Source of the DNA: Spirochaetota bacterium
GTDB taxonomy: Bacteria; Spirochaetota; Leptospiria; Turneriellales; Turneriellaceae
DNA length: 45,385 nucleotides
Assembly (NCBI GenBank): GCA_017302045.1
Contig: JAFLED010000002.1
Coordinates: 1-45,385, forward strand
Reading direction: 5' to 3'
The notes beneath the pieces were generated by a model. The model was not told the origin of the DNA. It ran no database searches and was given only the letters and a program-made list of their open reading frames with translations. Below, one piece after another: positions 26,713-34,676 of the stretch; position 1 is the stretch's first letter, and every line of letters begins with the position of its first letter. Both the position numbers and the translations under genes were made by a program.

Positions 26713-26753
26713 CAGGCTTACTGAAATTGCTTTTCAGGCTTACACTGTAAGCC
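26713..26753. promoter_or_regulatory. Second TetR-like operator plus a half-site
   Basis: GGCTTAC-ACT-GTAAGCC (26737-26753) matches the core of the palindrome at 25765, and the preceding bases (TGCTTTTCAGG versus TGCTTTACAGG) match too. An extra half-site CAGGCTTAC begins 22 bases upstream (26713-26721). The gene start is at 26797. Confidence 0.65.
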
Positions 26754-26796
26754 AAATTGTCCGCGCCGCCATATCATGGGGCGCGACAAGGAAAAA

Positions 26797-27447
26797 ATGA
26801 TAAAAATGAAAAAGACGATATTTCTTACCTGCCTGATCTGCAGCCTCGCTGCGGCTGCAAATCCGCCCCAACTAAACACAGAACAGGAAGACGACACTCA
26901 ACGAAGATATTTTGTCGGGAGCACCCTCTTGATGTTGGGGAATTTTATTCCTAATGACCCAAATCGACCCGATTTCGTACAAATTAATCTTGGATACAGA
27001 ATCACACCCAAACATGTTGTTTTTCTAGAATTAAAAACCTCGAAGTTCAATTGGCCATTAGGCATGCCTTGGTCAGAATTAGTCGATGAACAGCGACAAC
27101 AATACAACTTTCCCGGATATGTCCGGCAATACTTAGTTGGCGCGGCTTACAATTATTTCTGGTGGAAGGGATTATATACAGGTGTTCATACGATGCATGC
27201 GTATCAGGTATATAATAATGAGAACGGTGTCGAAATTGCCACCGGGTATACGTTATTTGTGACCTATCGTTTGGGTTACCATTTCAGATTTTTTGATAAT
27301 CTTTTCTTTATAGAGCCTTCGATTGGCCTCACGCATTGGCCGATAAAAACGAATACGCCACCCGCTTTCGAGGCAAAAGAAAGTAGATGGCCCAAATACT
27401 TTGGTTTCGAACCCGGACTGCATTTCGGGTTTAACTTTAATCTTTGA
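26797..27447 (+). CDS. Outer-membrane beta-barrel protein of the TetR-linked set
   Basis: AAGGA at 26788-26792 favours ATG 26797. The 216-residue product has a signal peptide (MIKMKKTIFLTCLICSLAAAA) and then many aromatic beta strands (DFVQINLGYRITPKHVVFLELKTSKF, AAYNYFWWKGLYTGVH, LFFIEPSIGLTHW), ending in FGFNFNL. This is a small barrel, perhaps 8 strands, of unknown function. The gene is A+T-richer than its neighbours. Its promoter region carries the second palindrome. Confidence 0.75.
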   Translation: MIKMKKTIFLTCLICSLAAAANPPQLNTEQEDDTQRRYFVGSTLLMLGNFIPNDPNRPDFVQINLGYRITPKHVVFLELKTSKFNWPLGMPWSELVDEQRQQYNFPGYVRQYLVGAAYNYFWWKGLYTGVHTMHAYQVYNNENGVEIATGYTLFVTYRLGYHFRFFDNLFFIEPSIGLTHWPIKTNTPPAFEAKESRWPKYFGFEPGLHFGFNFNL

Positions 27448-27497
27448 GCAATATCTCCTGGTAGCACCTGTCGCGCATACAATTCCTGACCAACCCC

Positions 27498-27530
27498 ACG
27501 GAGCGTTAGGATTTACCGCTTCGCTCCGTG
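27498..27530. repeat. Inverted repeat (9-bp arms) upstream of the acyl-CoA ligase
   Basis: CACGGAGCG (27498-27506) and CGCTCCGTG (27522-27530) are perfect inverted arms around a 15-base loop. There is no T-run, so it is a weak terminator candidate for the barrel gene, or a leader structure for the ligase gene. Confidence 0.4.
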
Positions 27531-27581
27531 CGGCTTTCGCAAAAGATTGACCTTCCAGCTCCGGAGCGGCAACCGTGCCCG

Positions 27582-29477
27582 ATGCAGAAACCCCGCGTGT
27601 TCTATGATCTTTTCCGCAAAGCAGCAGAAGAGAAACCTTCGTTAGAAAGCTTTTTTATGCGCCGTAAAGACGGCAAAATACGCGGCCGCACAATGCGGCA
27701 GATGCATGACCTGGTGACCGAGCTTGCCGCAGGGCTGAATGCCCTGGGTATTCAACCCGGCGAGCGCATCACGCTCATCTGCGACACCTCGCCCAACTGG
27801 ATCATCGGCGACGCGGGTATCATTGCCGCCAATGCAGTCAGTGTGCCGCGCGGCACCGACGTCACCGATGACGACATACTCTACATCGTTGGGCACAGTG
27901 AAAGCCGCTGGGCGATCGTACAGACCGCGAAAGACCGTACCCGCCTTCTAACCTTCAAAGATAAACTGCCGCTCCTGGAAAAGATATTTGTGCTCGAAGA
28001 CGCCGACTTCGAAATTGCAACGGGCGAAAACTCAGTCAGTGAAATTCTCGAAGCCGGCCGCAAAGCCCTTGCCCTAAACAAAAATCTTGTCGCCGATCTC
28101 GCGAAGGTCGCCGACCCCGAAGCCATGGCGACGATCATTTATACTAGTGGCACGACCGGCGCACCCAAGGGCGTGATGCTTGCGCAACGCGGATGGCTAA
28201 ACGCTCTCGGCAGGGCGATCGAGATGAAAATTTTCACCGAAAAAGATTCCGCGCTTTCGCTCTTGCCGCCGTGGCATGCCTTCGAGCGCGCCGTCGAATA
28301 CGGTGTCATGATGGTGCAATGCCCGTTCATGATTTCGGGTATTACGAACTTGCGGCAAGACCTCGGTGAATTTAAGCCGACCAGTTTCCCATCTGTACCG
28401 CGCATTTGGGAATCCCTCTATAATGGCATCATGCAGAAGCTCGAAAAGGAATCCCCCGTGAAGCGCGCGGTCTTCCATTTCTTTCTCGATGTCGGCGCGC
28501 GCTGGGCTGAGAACGACGCGATCTTTAACGAATATGATTTGCAGATAACTGCGAAACCTCAGGCGGAGCAACTGCTGCGCAAAGCTGCTGCTGGCACAAC
28601 GCTGGCGGCATTATTACCCCTGAAACTGGCATCGGGTGCGATTTTCGGTCCGATACACCAGGCGCTGGGCGGCAGAGTGACGAAATCGGTTTCAGGCGGC
28701 TCAGCGCTGCCGCAGGTCGTCGACCGTTTTCTGACGGCAATCGGTATCAAGGTGCTCGAAGGCTATGGTATGACCGAGACCTCGGCGCTCATCAGTCTGC
28801 GCGATCCCCAAAAGCCGGTGAGCGGCACCGTAGGACGTCCCTTTCCGGGGTATGAAATCAAACTCAAAGACGAGCGCGGCAACGAAGTGCCTGCCGTTCC
28901 CGGTGCAAAAGGGACGTTGTGGGTGAAATCCAACCAGTTATTGCTGGGTTATTATAAGCGGCCCGAACTCAACGCGGTAGTTTTCGATAAAGATAAGTTC
29001 TTCGACACCGGCGACATTATGGTGCTGACTTCGCAGGGCGACCTTATGTTTGCGGGCCGCAGCAAAGAGACCCTCGCACTCGCGGGTGGCGAGAACATCG
29101 AGCCGGTGCCGATCGAAGACAAACTTCTGGCATCGGAATATATCGATCAGGTCATGGTTGTCGGCGACGACAAAAAGACGCTCGGTGTGTTAATTGTACC
29201 CAATTTCGAAAAAGTGCGCAAGCAGACGCATCAGGATAACCTCCCCGAAAAAGACTGGAACAGTAACGCGGCGATCCGCGAGATTTTCAAGAAAGAAATT
29301 TCAGAGCGGATCAGCGTCAAAACCGGCTTCAAGAACTTCGAACTAATTCCGAAGAATATCTTTTATGTCGTGCCGAAAGCCTTCGAGGCCGGTCACGAGT
29401 TAACACGCACCTACAAACTGCGCCGCACGGTCATCAAGGAGCTATACGCGAAAGAAATCGACGCGATGTACAATTAA
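27582..29477 (+). CDS. Long-chain acyl-CoA synthetase (AMP-forming)
   Basis: The enzyme joins a fatty acid to CoA through an acyl-adenylate. Visible motifs include TIIYTSGTTGAPKGVML (phosphate-binding loop), LLPPWHAFERA, GGSALP, EGYGMTETSALIS and FDTGDIM, plus the C-terminal lid with Lys-rich EKDWNS... region. ATG 27582 gives 631 residues; GTG 27528 would add 18. It resembles the long FadD15/ACSL-like branch with a helical insert around residues 310-370. Its stop overlaps the stop of the converging MurU-like gene. Confidence 0.93.
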   Translation: MQKPRVFYDLFRKAAEEKPSLESFFMRRKDGKIRGRTMRQMHDLVTELAAGLNALGIQPGERITLICDTSPNWIIGDAGIIAANAVSVPRGTDVTDDDILYIVGHSESRWAIVQTAKDRTRLLTFKDKLPLLEKIFVLEDADFEIATGENSVSEILEAGRKALALNKNLVADLAKVADPEAMATIIYTSGTTGAPKGVMLAQRGWLNALGRAIEMKIFTEKDSALSLLPPWHAFERAVEYGVMMVQCPFMISGITNLRQDLGEFKPTSFPSVPRIWESLYNGIMQKLEKESPVKRAVFHFFLDVGARWAENDAIFNEYDLQITAKPQAEQLLRKAAAGTTLAALLPLKLASGAIFGPIHQALGGRVTKSVSGGSALPQVVDRFLTAIGIKVLEGYGMTETSALISLRDPQKPVSGTVGRPFPGYEIKLKDERGNEVPAVPGAKGTLWVKSNQLLLGYYKRPELNAVVFDKDKFFDTGDIMVLTSQGDLMFAGRSKETLALAGGENIEPVPIEDKLLASEYIDQVMVVGDDKKTLGVLIVPNFEKVRKQTHQDNLPEKDWNSNAAIREIFKKEISERISVKTGFKNFELIPKNIFYVVPKAFEAGHELTRTYKLRRTVIKELYAKEIDAMYN

Positions 29478-30223
29478 AGTCGCAACACTTCGATTTCCGG
29501 CCGCAGCAACTTCGACCAGTGCCATGCATCGATAGCAACGGCACGGTTGACCGCCGCGTAACTTTCAGGAGTACCGCAATCATACCAGCGGTCTTCGTGA
29601 ATATACGCGCAGACTCGTTTGCCTGCAGCGATCATGCCGGTGTAACCAGTATAGACAATGCTCGAAGGTTCTTTCTTTAGATACGTGAAAAGCTCAGGCT
29701 CAAACACTGCGATGCCGGCATAGAGATGTTTACCGGTACTCTTCTTGTCGAATGTGCGGTTGATATCGACAATGGCATCGTCGTCGCCAATAGTAATCGG
29801 CGCGATCTCATTGGCGTTGGCATGCGGCACGGTCACCAGTGTGAGAGCGGCCCCGCGCGCCTCGTGAAAGCGCAATAATCGTGGGATATCCACATCGGCA
29901 ACGATGTCGGCATTCGCCAGCAAGACCGGCGCGTCGGCAAGAAACTCTTCACAGTTTTTGACGCCGCCGCCCGTATCGAGCAGGTCTTTTTCATGAGATA
30001 CTTTGAGTTCCCATGGATGCTCTGCTTTATTCAGAATGCGTTCGATGCTTTGCGGAAAATGGTGCGTGTTCACCGCCAGCTTTGTAACTCCCGCTTGATA
30101 AAAAAAGTTCAGCGAGTAGGCGAGCATCGGCAACCCCGATACCGGTAGCGCCGGCTTTGCCGTTTTGTCGGTCAGGGGTTTGAGCCGCGTACCGCGGCCA
30201 GCGGCTAAAAGAAATCCGTTCAA
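29474..30223 (-). CDS. murU: MurU-like sugar-phosphate nucleotidyltransferase
   Basis: The product begins (TTG start) MNGFLLAAGRGTRLKPLTDKTAKP, the nucleotide-binding signature, and has LLDTGGGVKN, LLANADIVADVD and WYDCGTPESYAAV, which match the MurNAc-1-phosphate uridylyltransferase/GDP-mannose-pyrophosphorylase group. At 249 residues it lacks a C-terminal hexapeptide domain, as MurU does. An AmgK-like kinase gene about 2 kb away supports MurU; mannose-1-phosphate guanylyltransferase is the alternative. It follows the hemerythrin gene by 37 bases. Confidence 0.75.
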   Translation of the reverse strand: MNGFLLAAGRGTRLKPLTDKTAKPALPVSGLPMLAYSLNFFYQAGVTKLAVNTHHFPQSIERILNKAEHPWELKVSHEKDLLDTGGGVKNCEEFLADAPVLLANADIVADVDIPRLLRFHEARGAALTLVTVPHANANEIAPITIGDDDAIVDINRTFDKKSTGKHLYAGIAVFEPELFTYLKKEPSSIVYTGYTGMIAAGKRVCAYIHEDRWYDCGTPESYAAVNRAVAIDAWHWSKLLRPEIEVLRL

Positions 30224-30260
30224 GACAGGCGAGCAGCCGGTAAGCCGCGCGCTGCGTAAA

Positions 30261-31394
30261 CTACGATTCCGTTTTCTGGAGGCCGAAAACCTGGTTATAG
30301 AGTTCGACCTGCTTTTTGCGCACGGTGATCTCGCCCGAGTTGATCAGCTCGCGTACATATTTCTGCACATCGGGTAAGTGGCTGCGCAGCGCGAGGTAGA
30401 TCTTATGATCTTCGATTGCGATATGAGATAACAGCCACTCGCGCAGATCTTGCACCAGCTTGATCGCCGCCTTCGTATCACCCTGGCGGTATTCCAGGGC
30501 CCGGCGCGCGACAAAATCCTTAAAGCCCTGGTGTTGTTTCAGGTGAGCTGTATAGCCGGGAAAATGAAATTTCTCCATAATGCGCTCTTCTGTCGCAAAA
30601 TGTTCCTGCGCATACTGCGTCGCGCCCTGTACGACGCGGTGAAAGATTTTTTCACGCGCGGATGTCCCCATATTGCGGCTGCGGCTTGAGAGATCGAGTT
30701 CGACAATGAGGCCGATGAGCCAGAGATGTTGCAGGTCGATAATCGGAATCTGGACGCTGAGCGTGTTCGAGTTCCAGATTTTAGTGACATTGCTTGCGAT
30801 ATTGGCGTTGACGATCTCGCGCACCTCTTCAGATTCTGAGACTAACTTATAAACGGCGACCTGGCCGCGGTCTATGGTCAGCGCATGTTTCTCAACCTGG
30901 TTTTGAAAATACTGTTTCAGATTGATGCCCTGGTCGCGGTAATAATCCGCATAATGGCGGTCATCTTTGAGAATGTGCATGGTGAGCCAGTCTTTGAGAA
31001 AAGAAACCAACACTTTGAGCGAATCTTTGTTGCCGCTGTGCAATTCGTTTGTGCGTTCGGACAGAAATTGCACAAAATGCCGGTGCTTTTCACCGTGAGC
31101 GGCACCTTCCGGTATGTCGAATGCAAGAAAGAGATCTTCTTCGAGACTAAAATGCTCCGTGGCAAAACCGAGAAGGTCGGCGATGATTTTCCGGGTTCTT
31201 TCGTCTGAGTCGCGGTCGGGCACGGTGCCCGGTTGAATTTCATTCTCGAGCTCCATGATGAGAAAGACGAGCCAGACATGTTGCAGGTCGATCACCGGAA
31301 TATCGAGCTTGAGATTATTTTTTAACCAGAAATCTTTGAGTCGAATGCCGAACTCTTCGGTGATGCCGAGGGCATCGAGTGTTGCGGTCGCCAT
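30261..31394 (-). CDS. Tandem bacteriohemerythrin
   Basis: From ATG 31394 the 377-residue protein carries two hemerythrin domains. Each has its diiron ligands: DLQHVW, HFSLEED, HGEKHRHF, HILKDD in the first and DLQHLW, HFATEER, HLKQHQGF, HIAIED in the second. A linker of about 60 residues joins them and a helical tail follows. Such proteins bind oxygen or nitric oxide, or act as sensors. No output domain is present, so a storage or scavenging role is likeliest. A 9-bp inverted repeat lies just upstream. Confidence 0.9.
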   Translation of the reverse strand: MATATLDALGITEEFGIRLKDFWLKNNLKLDIPVIDLQHVWLVFLIMELENEIQPGTVPDRDSDERTRKIIADLLGFATEHFSLEEDLFLAFDIPEGAAHGEKHRHFVQFLSERTNELHSGNKDSLKVLVSFLKDWLTMHILKDDRHYADYYRDQGINLKQYFQNQVEKHALTIDRGQVAVYKLVSESEEVREIVNANIASNVTKIWNSNTLSVQIPIIDLQHLWLIGLIVELDLSSRSRNMGTSAREKIFHRVVQGATQYAQEHFATEERIMEKFHFPGYTAHLKQHQGFKDFVARRALEYRQGDTKAAIKLVQDLREWLLSHIAIEDHKIYLALRSHLPDVQKYVRELINSGEITVRKKQVELYNQVFGLQKTES

Positions 31395-31427
31395 AGGCCA
31401 TTCTGCCGATACGGATACGGCGTCACG

Positions 31428-31463
31428 CAAATAAAGAATAATTAATCTATTTATCTTTATTTG
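31428..31463. promoter_or_regulatory. Dyad upstream of the hemerythrin gene
   Basis: CAAATAAAG (31428-31436) and CTTTATTTG (31455-31463) are perfect inverted arms around an 18-base A+T-rich centre, 34 bases before the hemerythrin start. This is a candidate regulator site; the protein that would bind it is not evident. Confidence 0.45.
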
Positions 31464-31505
31464 ACATCCCAAAAATTGCCCCTGCGGCCCGGTTTTGCCG
31501 GGGGA

Positions 31506-31919
31506 TTACCACTCTCCGGAGTCTTTCCAGTTTGTATTGGGGCGTTTGTTCGTGCGCTTTGCAGCTGCCTTTCTTTTTGCCTTACGCTTGCGGTCGAGTT
31601 TCGCCAGCCGCTTCTTCTTGTGCGTCGGATTTTCTTCGGCGCGCGCGTCGCGTTCGCGCTGCTCCAGTTTTTCACAGAGCATGACGCGCGCCGCATAACG
31701 GTTGAGTCCCTGTGTACGGTGTGTGCTGCACTTGATATCGAGACCGCTTGCCTTATGCGAAAGGCGCACCGCGGTCGAGACCTTGTTCACGTTCTGCCCG
31801 CCCTTGCCACCGCTGCGGATAAACGCTTCTACCAGGTCGGCTTCACGGATGCCGAGCTTTGCCATGCGCGCTTCGAGCGCAGAAATCTTGCCTGGGGATA
31901 CAGGTAGGGAGATCGCCAT
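31506..31919 (-). CDS. Release-factor-like peptidyl-tRNA hydrolase (GGQ protein)
   Basis: The 137-residue protein has the catalytic loop SGGKGGQNVNKVSTAVRL near residues 36-53 and a very basic C-terminal tail (KKKRLAKLDRKRKAKRKAAAKR). It lacks the codon-recognition domain of RF1/RF2, so it belongs to the stand-alone RF-1-domain proteins related to ArfB and C12orf65, which free stalled ribosomes by hydrolysing peptidyl-tRNA. The Cys/Thr-His-Arg block (CSTHRTQGLNR) matches the C12orf65 branch better than ArfB. Cytoplasmic. Confidence 0.85.
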   Translation of the reverse strand: MAISLPVSPGKISALEARMAKLGIREADLVEAFIRSGGKGGQNVNKVSTAVRLSHKASGLDIKCSTHRTQGLNRYAARVMLCEKLEQRERDARAEENPTHKKKRLAKLDRKRKAKRKAAAKRTNKRPNTNWKDSGEW

Positions 31920-32019
31920 ATTTAGAGGAAAGGCAGGTGGTTTTTTAGTCAGCGCGTCACGCCGATTTGGTTATGATATCCGGTTTACGTGCTAACTCTG
32001 CAAACCGGTCGATAACCCC

Positions 32020-32223
32020 ATGCCTTACGTGAATATTCAAATTACCAAAGGCGCGACGCGCGACCAACGCTCGCAGCTCGTCCGCGAAGTCACCGATTCC
32101 CTGGTGCGCATTCTCAATAAAAGGCCCGATCAAACGCATATCGTGATTCAGGAAATTGAAGAAGACCATTGGGGCTTTGGCGGTATGCTTACCGAAGATT
32201 ATAAGAAAAAGCATGCGGGTTAA
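32020..32223 (+). CDS. 4-oxalocrotonate tautomerase-family enzyme
   Basis: The 67-residue product begins MPYVNIQITKGAT; after Met removal Pro1 would be the catalytic base. The length and the segment VTDSLVRILNKRPDQTHIVIQEI match small tautomerases that assemble as hexamers. Substrate unknown. It converges with the AmgK-like gene, 5 bases away. Confidence 0.88.
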   Translation: MPYVNIQITKGATRDQRSQLVREVTDSLVRILNKRPDQTHIVIQEIEEDHWGFGGMLTEDYKKKHAG

Positions 32224-32228
32224 AACAG

Positions 32229-33263
32229 TTAACCCTTCTCGATCGCGCTTTCCATTCTGAATGTAATGCCCCGCAGCTTGACGTCGCCGTCAGTGATCTC
32301 GGCGAGCATCTGCCATGCGGGTTCGAGGTAAGCTTCGAAATCTCTGCGGCCCAGCGCGGCCTGCCGACCGAAGGTGCCCATGGCCTTTACCAAACGCTGG
32401 AATGCGCTGAGTCGCAGGTAACGATCGAATTCGGCACGTGTCTGTCCGTGAATGCTCTGGCCCTCTGCAAAGGCAAAATCAATCAAGCTGCCCCGCAGCG
32501 TCTTTTCGATGGGCGCATAGGCGTCGTAGAGCAGTGAGCACAGATCATATTGAAATAACCCCAGCCGGGCATCCTGAAAGTCGATGATATATTGCTGATC
32601 CCTGTGGATCATGATATTGCGCGAATGGTAATCGCGGTGTGTAAAAACCTTGTTTTGGGGTGCAGCAAGGGTTTCGGCGATCTCGGTGAAATCTTCGCGC
32701 AGGCCGTCTAAGCTGCCTACGCCGTAATAGCCTTGTAAAGTGTGCGTGATAAAGAAATCAAACTCGAACATGAGTTTGGGAACGTCGAAACTCAGCCGGA
32801 ATGCAGGGCATTGGCCGTCGTCGGGGATTCGTTGCCAGCGGATCATATGCCTGATCGCTTGCCGGTAGAGGGCATCCGCCTGATCGCTGTTTTCGCGCAG
32901 CGCCAGGTTGAGGCTAAGGTCGCCCAGATCTTGCTGCAGCATGATGCCGGCCTCGCTGTCGGCATAGAGTATTTCGGGAACGGCAACGCCATTTTTCTTC
33001 AGCATGTCTTGAATGCCCGTCACCAGCGGCATATTTGTGGGCGCGGTTGCGGCATCTTCATGCACGCCGACAAGCGTTGAACAGCCTGCCCTGCGACCGT
33101 CTTCGGTCTCCCGCTGCGGGAGCGAAGTCGAAGGGTCGTTCAGAGTAAGCCGGTAATAACGGCGGGTCGAGGCTTCGGGCACAAGCGCAGAGATGTGCGC
33201 TGGTGCGGGGGTTCCGATGGTGTATAGCGCTTCGGCGAACAGGCTTTGAACGGGGAGCGTCAT
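32229..33263 (-). CDS. amgK: AmgK-like amino-sugar kinase (phosphotransferase), with repeat insertion
   Basis: The kinase fold motifs are clear: STRRYYRL, the catalytic loop FTHRDYHSRNIM, and YIIDFQDARLG with the metal Asp, followed by YDLCSLLYDAY. These match AmgK, which makes MurNAc-1-phosphate or GlcNAc-1-phosphate for MurU. ATG 33263 overlaps the doc stop (TGATG), so it is coupled to the toxin gene; GTG 33266 is also possible. About 19 residues in the N-lobe (near PSTSLPQRETEDGRRAGC) look inserted and correspond to a palindromic DNA repeat. The reading frame stays open. Confidence 0.82.
   Translation of the reverse strand: MTLPVQSLFAEALYTIGTPAPAHISALVPEASTRRYYRLTLNDPSTSLPQRETEDGRRAGCSTLVGVHEDAATAPTNMPLVTGIQDMLKKNGVAVPEILYADSEAGIMLQQDLGDLSLNLALRENSDQADALYRQAIRHMIRWQRIPDDGQCPAFRLSFDVPKLMFEFDFFITHTLQGYYGVGSLDGLREDFTEIAETLAAPQNKVFTHRDYHSRNIMIHRDQQYIIDFQDARLGLFQYDLCSLLYDAYAPIEKTLRGSLIDFAFAEGQSIHGQTRAEFDRYLRLSAFQRLVKAMGTFGRQAALGRRDFEAYLEPAWQMLAEITDGDVKLRGITFRMESAIEKG
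33089..33135. repeat. REP-like palindromic element inside the AmgK-like gene
   Basis: Three nested inverted pairs lie within 47 bases: CCCTGCGAC with GTCGAAGGG (outer, one mismatch), GACCGtcttCGGTC, and CTCCCGCtGCGGGAG. The encoded residues break the kinase N-lobe without breaking the frame. I did not see another copy in the window. Confidence 0.6.
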
Positions 33264-33655
33264 CACAATTTCGCGTGGTTTGCCTTTAGCCAGGCGGCAA
33301 GGTCTGCCTCGCTCAAATTGCCTTCGGCAAGGCGCAGGATGGTGGCAACGGCGTCGACTTCATCGGCTGTTATTTCATAGCCATTCATCTGGAGAAATAC
33401 ACCCATCGCAGCAAAGGCGATGCGCTTATTGCCGTCTGCAAAGGGGTGGTTTTTAGCTAACCCGAAACCCAAGGAAGCTGCCATCTGGAAAATATCTGCC
33501 GAGCTTTCGTAATGGAGTCTTTGCTGTGGCTTCGCCAATGCTGATTCCAATAAAGATTCGTCACGTATTGCATAGAGGCCGCCGTGAAGCCGAATCAGTT
33601 CGCGGTGCATTGCCACGACCAGATCTTTCGGGAGCCATTGTGGCTCACGTTTCAT
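33263..33655 (-). CDS. doc: Doc-type toxin (Fic/DOC family)
   Basis: The 130-residue protein has the Doc motif HPFADGNKRIAF near residues 70-81, with Lys in place of the second Gly of AMP-transferring Fic proteins. Doc phosphorylates EF-Tu and stops translation. The N-terminal LHGGLYAIRDESLLESAL segment is typical. Its ATG overlaps the antitoxin stop (ATGA), and its own stop overlaps the start of the AmgK-like gene, so all three genes are likely translated from one message. Confidence 0.92.
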   Translation of the reverse strand: MKREPQWLPKDLVVAMHRELIRLHGGLYAIRDESLLESALAKPQQRLHYESSADIFQMAASLGFGLAKNHPFADGNKRIAFAAMGVFLQMNGYEITADEVDAVATILRLAEGNLSEADLAAWLKANHAKL

Positions 33656-33879
33656 TTGGCGAGTTCGCGCAGTGCGTTCTTATATTTTGCGGAGAACTTG
33701 TTAAACTGTTTCATACCCTCTTCGAATACCGGGTCGTGGGATTTGAGTAAAATCCCGTCTTCTGTTTCGACAGTGGTAAGAGTATCCCCTTCTTTCAGCT
33801 GGTATTTTTCGAGCAATGCTTTGGGCAAAGTCACGCCCTGTGAATTGCCAATCGCGCGGATTTTTACCGTGTTTGCCAT
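33652..33879 (-). CDS. AbrB/MazE-type antitoxin of the doc module
   Basis: The 75-residue protein has a swapped-hairpin DNA-binding domain (VKIRAIGNSQGVTLPKALLEKYQLKEGDTL) and a charged C-terminal tail that should bind Doc. Doc toxins pair with Phd or with AbrB-type antitoxins, and this is the latter. A short palindrome (TGTTATAACA) overlaps the start codon and is a likely autoregulatory site. Confidence 0.88.
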   Translation of the reverse strand: MANTVKIRAIGNSQGVTLPKALLEKYQLKEGDTLTTVETEDGILLKSHDPVFEEGMKQFNKFSAKYKNALRELAK

Positions 33880-33898
33880 GTTATAACATTAGTATACA
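33879..33898. promoter_or_regulatory. Possible autoregulatory operator of the toxin-antitoxin module
   Basis: TGTTATAACA (33879-33888) is a perfect 10-bp palindrome at the antitoxin start, followed by GTATAC (33893-33898). AbrB/MazE-type antitoxins commonly bind such short palindromes in their own promoter. Confidence 0.4.
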
Positions 33899-33988
33899 CC
33901 GGCTCTTTCGCGTCGCCCATTTTACCGATGTGATTGACGCATGCGGCGCGGGTTGAATCACACCGGCATGGAGCCGGGGGCTTTTCGG

Positions 33989-34675
33989 ATGAAGAGCCTG
34001 CCCGGCGAGATACGTGCGTTTCTGAAAAATCCCGATGCGCCCGGGGCGCGTAGCCAGGTCAGGCTTTTTTTACCACCCCCCGCCGACGGCTGGTTTCTGA
34101 ATTTCATCGCCTTCGCATTTTGTGGCTTGTTTGCATTCGGCCTCTGGGCGGGTATGTACGCGGTCGTGACCAAGGAGAAGATCGCGGGAAACAAAGGCGC
34201 CTTGTTTGTCATGCTGCTTTTTGCCGCGCTCTTTACCTGGGCCGCACTCTATGCCTGGGCGGGGCTGCGCATTAAGAGCGTCCGGGCCAATACGGTGCGG
34301 CCGCAGTTTGGCTACTGGGTTCTGCAATCCGGCATTCTCGCGCGCAACCGCGTTTGGGAAATAATTTACCTGCCCTGGGATAAAATCAGGTCAATCACCG
34401 AGGTAAAAATCTACCAAAAGAGCTCTGACAGCCAGTATTATTCCGTTTACCCGACGCTTCGTGTACGCTTCGAAGAAAACGGCGCGGCGATGCACTACAA
34501 TTTTTCGGGCGAATCACAGAACTCCGTAACGGCAGACAAGATCGATACCGCCTACGTGAACCTGTACCGCTATCAAATTACCCGTAAGGGCGAGGGGGAG
34601 TTCCGCATGTTCAAAAATGCTTGCTCTGACTTCAAGCCACTGGAGAGCGTGGCGTCAGTAAAACGCAGGAGGTAG
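33989..34675 (+). CDS. Membrane protein of unknown function with two TM helices
   Basis: ATG 33989 (MKSLPGEIRAFL) is preferred; ATGs at 33941 and 33968 are possible. The 228-residue product has two hydrophobic helices near residues 30-57 and 65-90 (FIAFAFCGLFAFGLWAGMYAVV, FVMLLFAALFTWAALYAWAGL) and then a soluble domain of about 135 residues with beta strands (FGYWVLQSGILARNRVWEIIYLPWDKIRSI), which looks PH-like in layout. No family recognised. The next gene begins one base after its stop. Confidence 0.7.
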   Translation: MKSLPGEIRAFLKNPDAPGARSQVRLFLPPPADGWFLNFIAFAFCGLFAFGLWAGMYAVVTKEKIAGNKGALFVMLLFAALFTWAALYAWAGLRIKSVRANTVRPQFGYWVLQSGILARNRVWEIIYLPWDKIRSITEVKIYQKSSDSQYYSVYPTLRVRFEENGAAMHYNFSGESQNSVTADKIDTAYVNLYRYQITRKGEGEFRMFKNACSDFKPLESVASVKRRR

Positions 34676-34676
34676 A

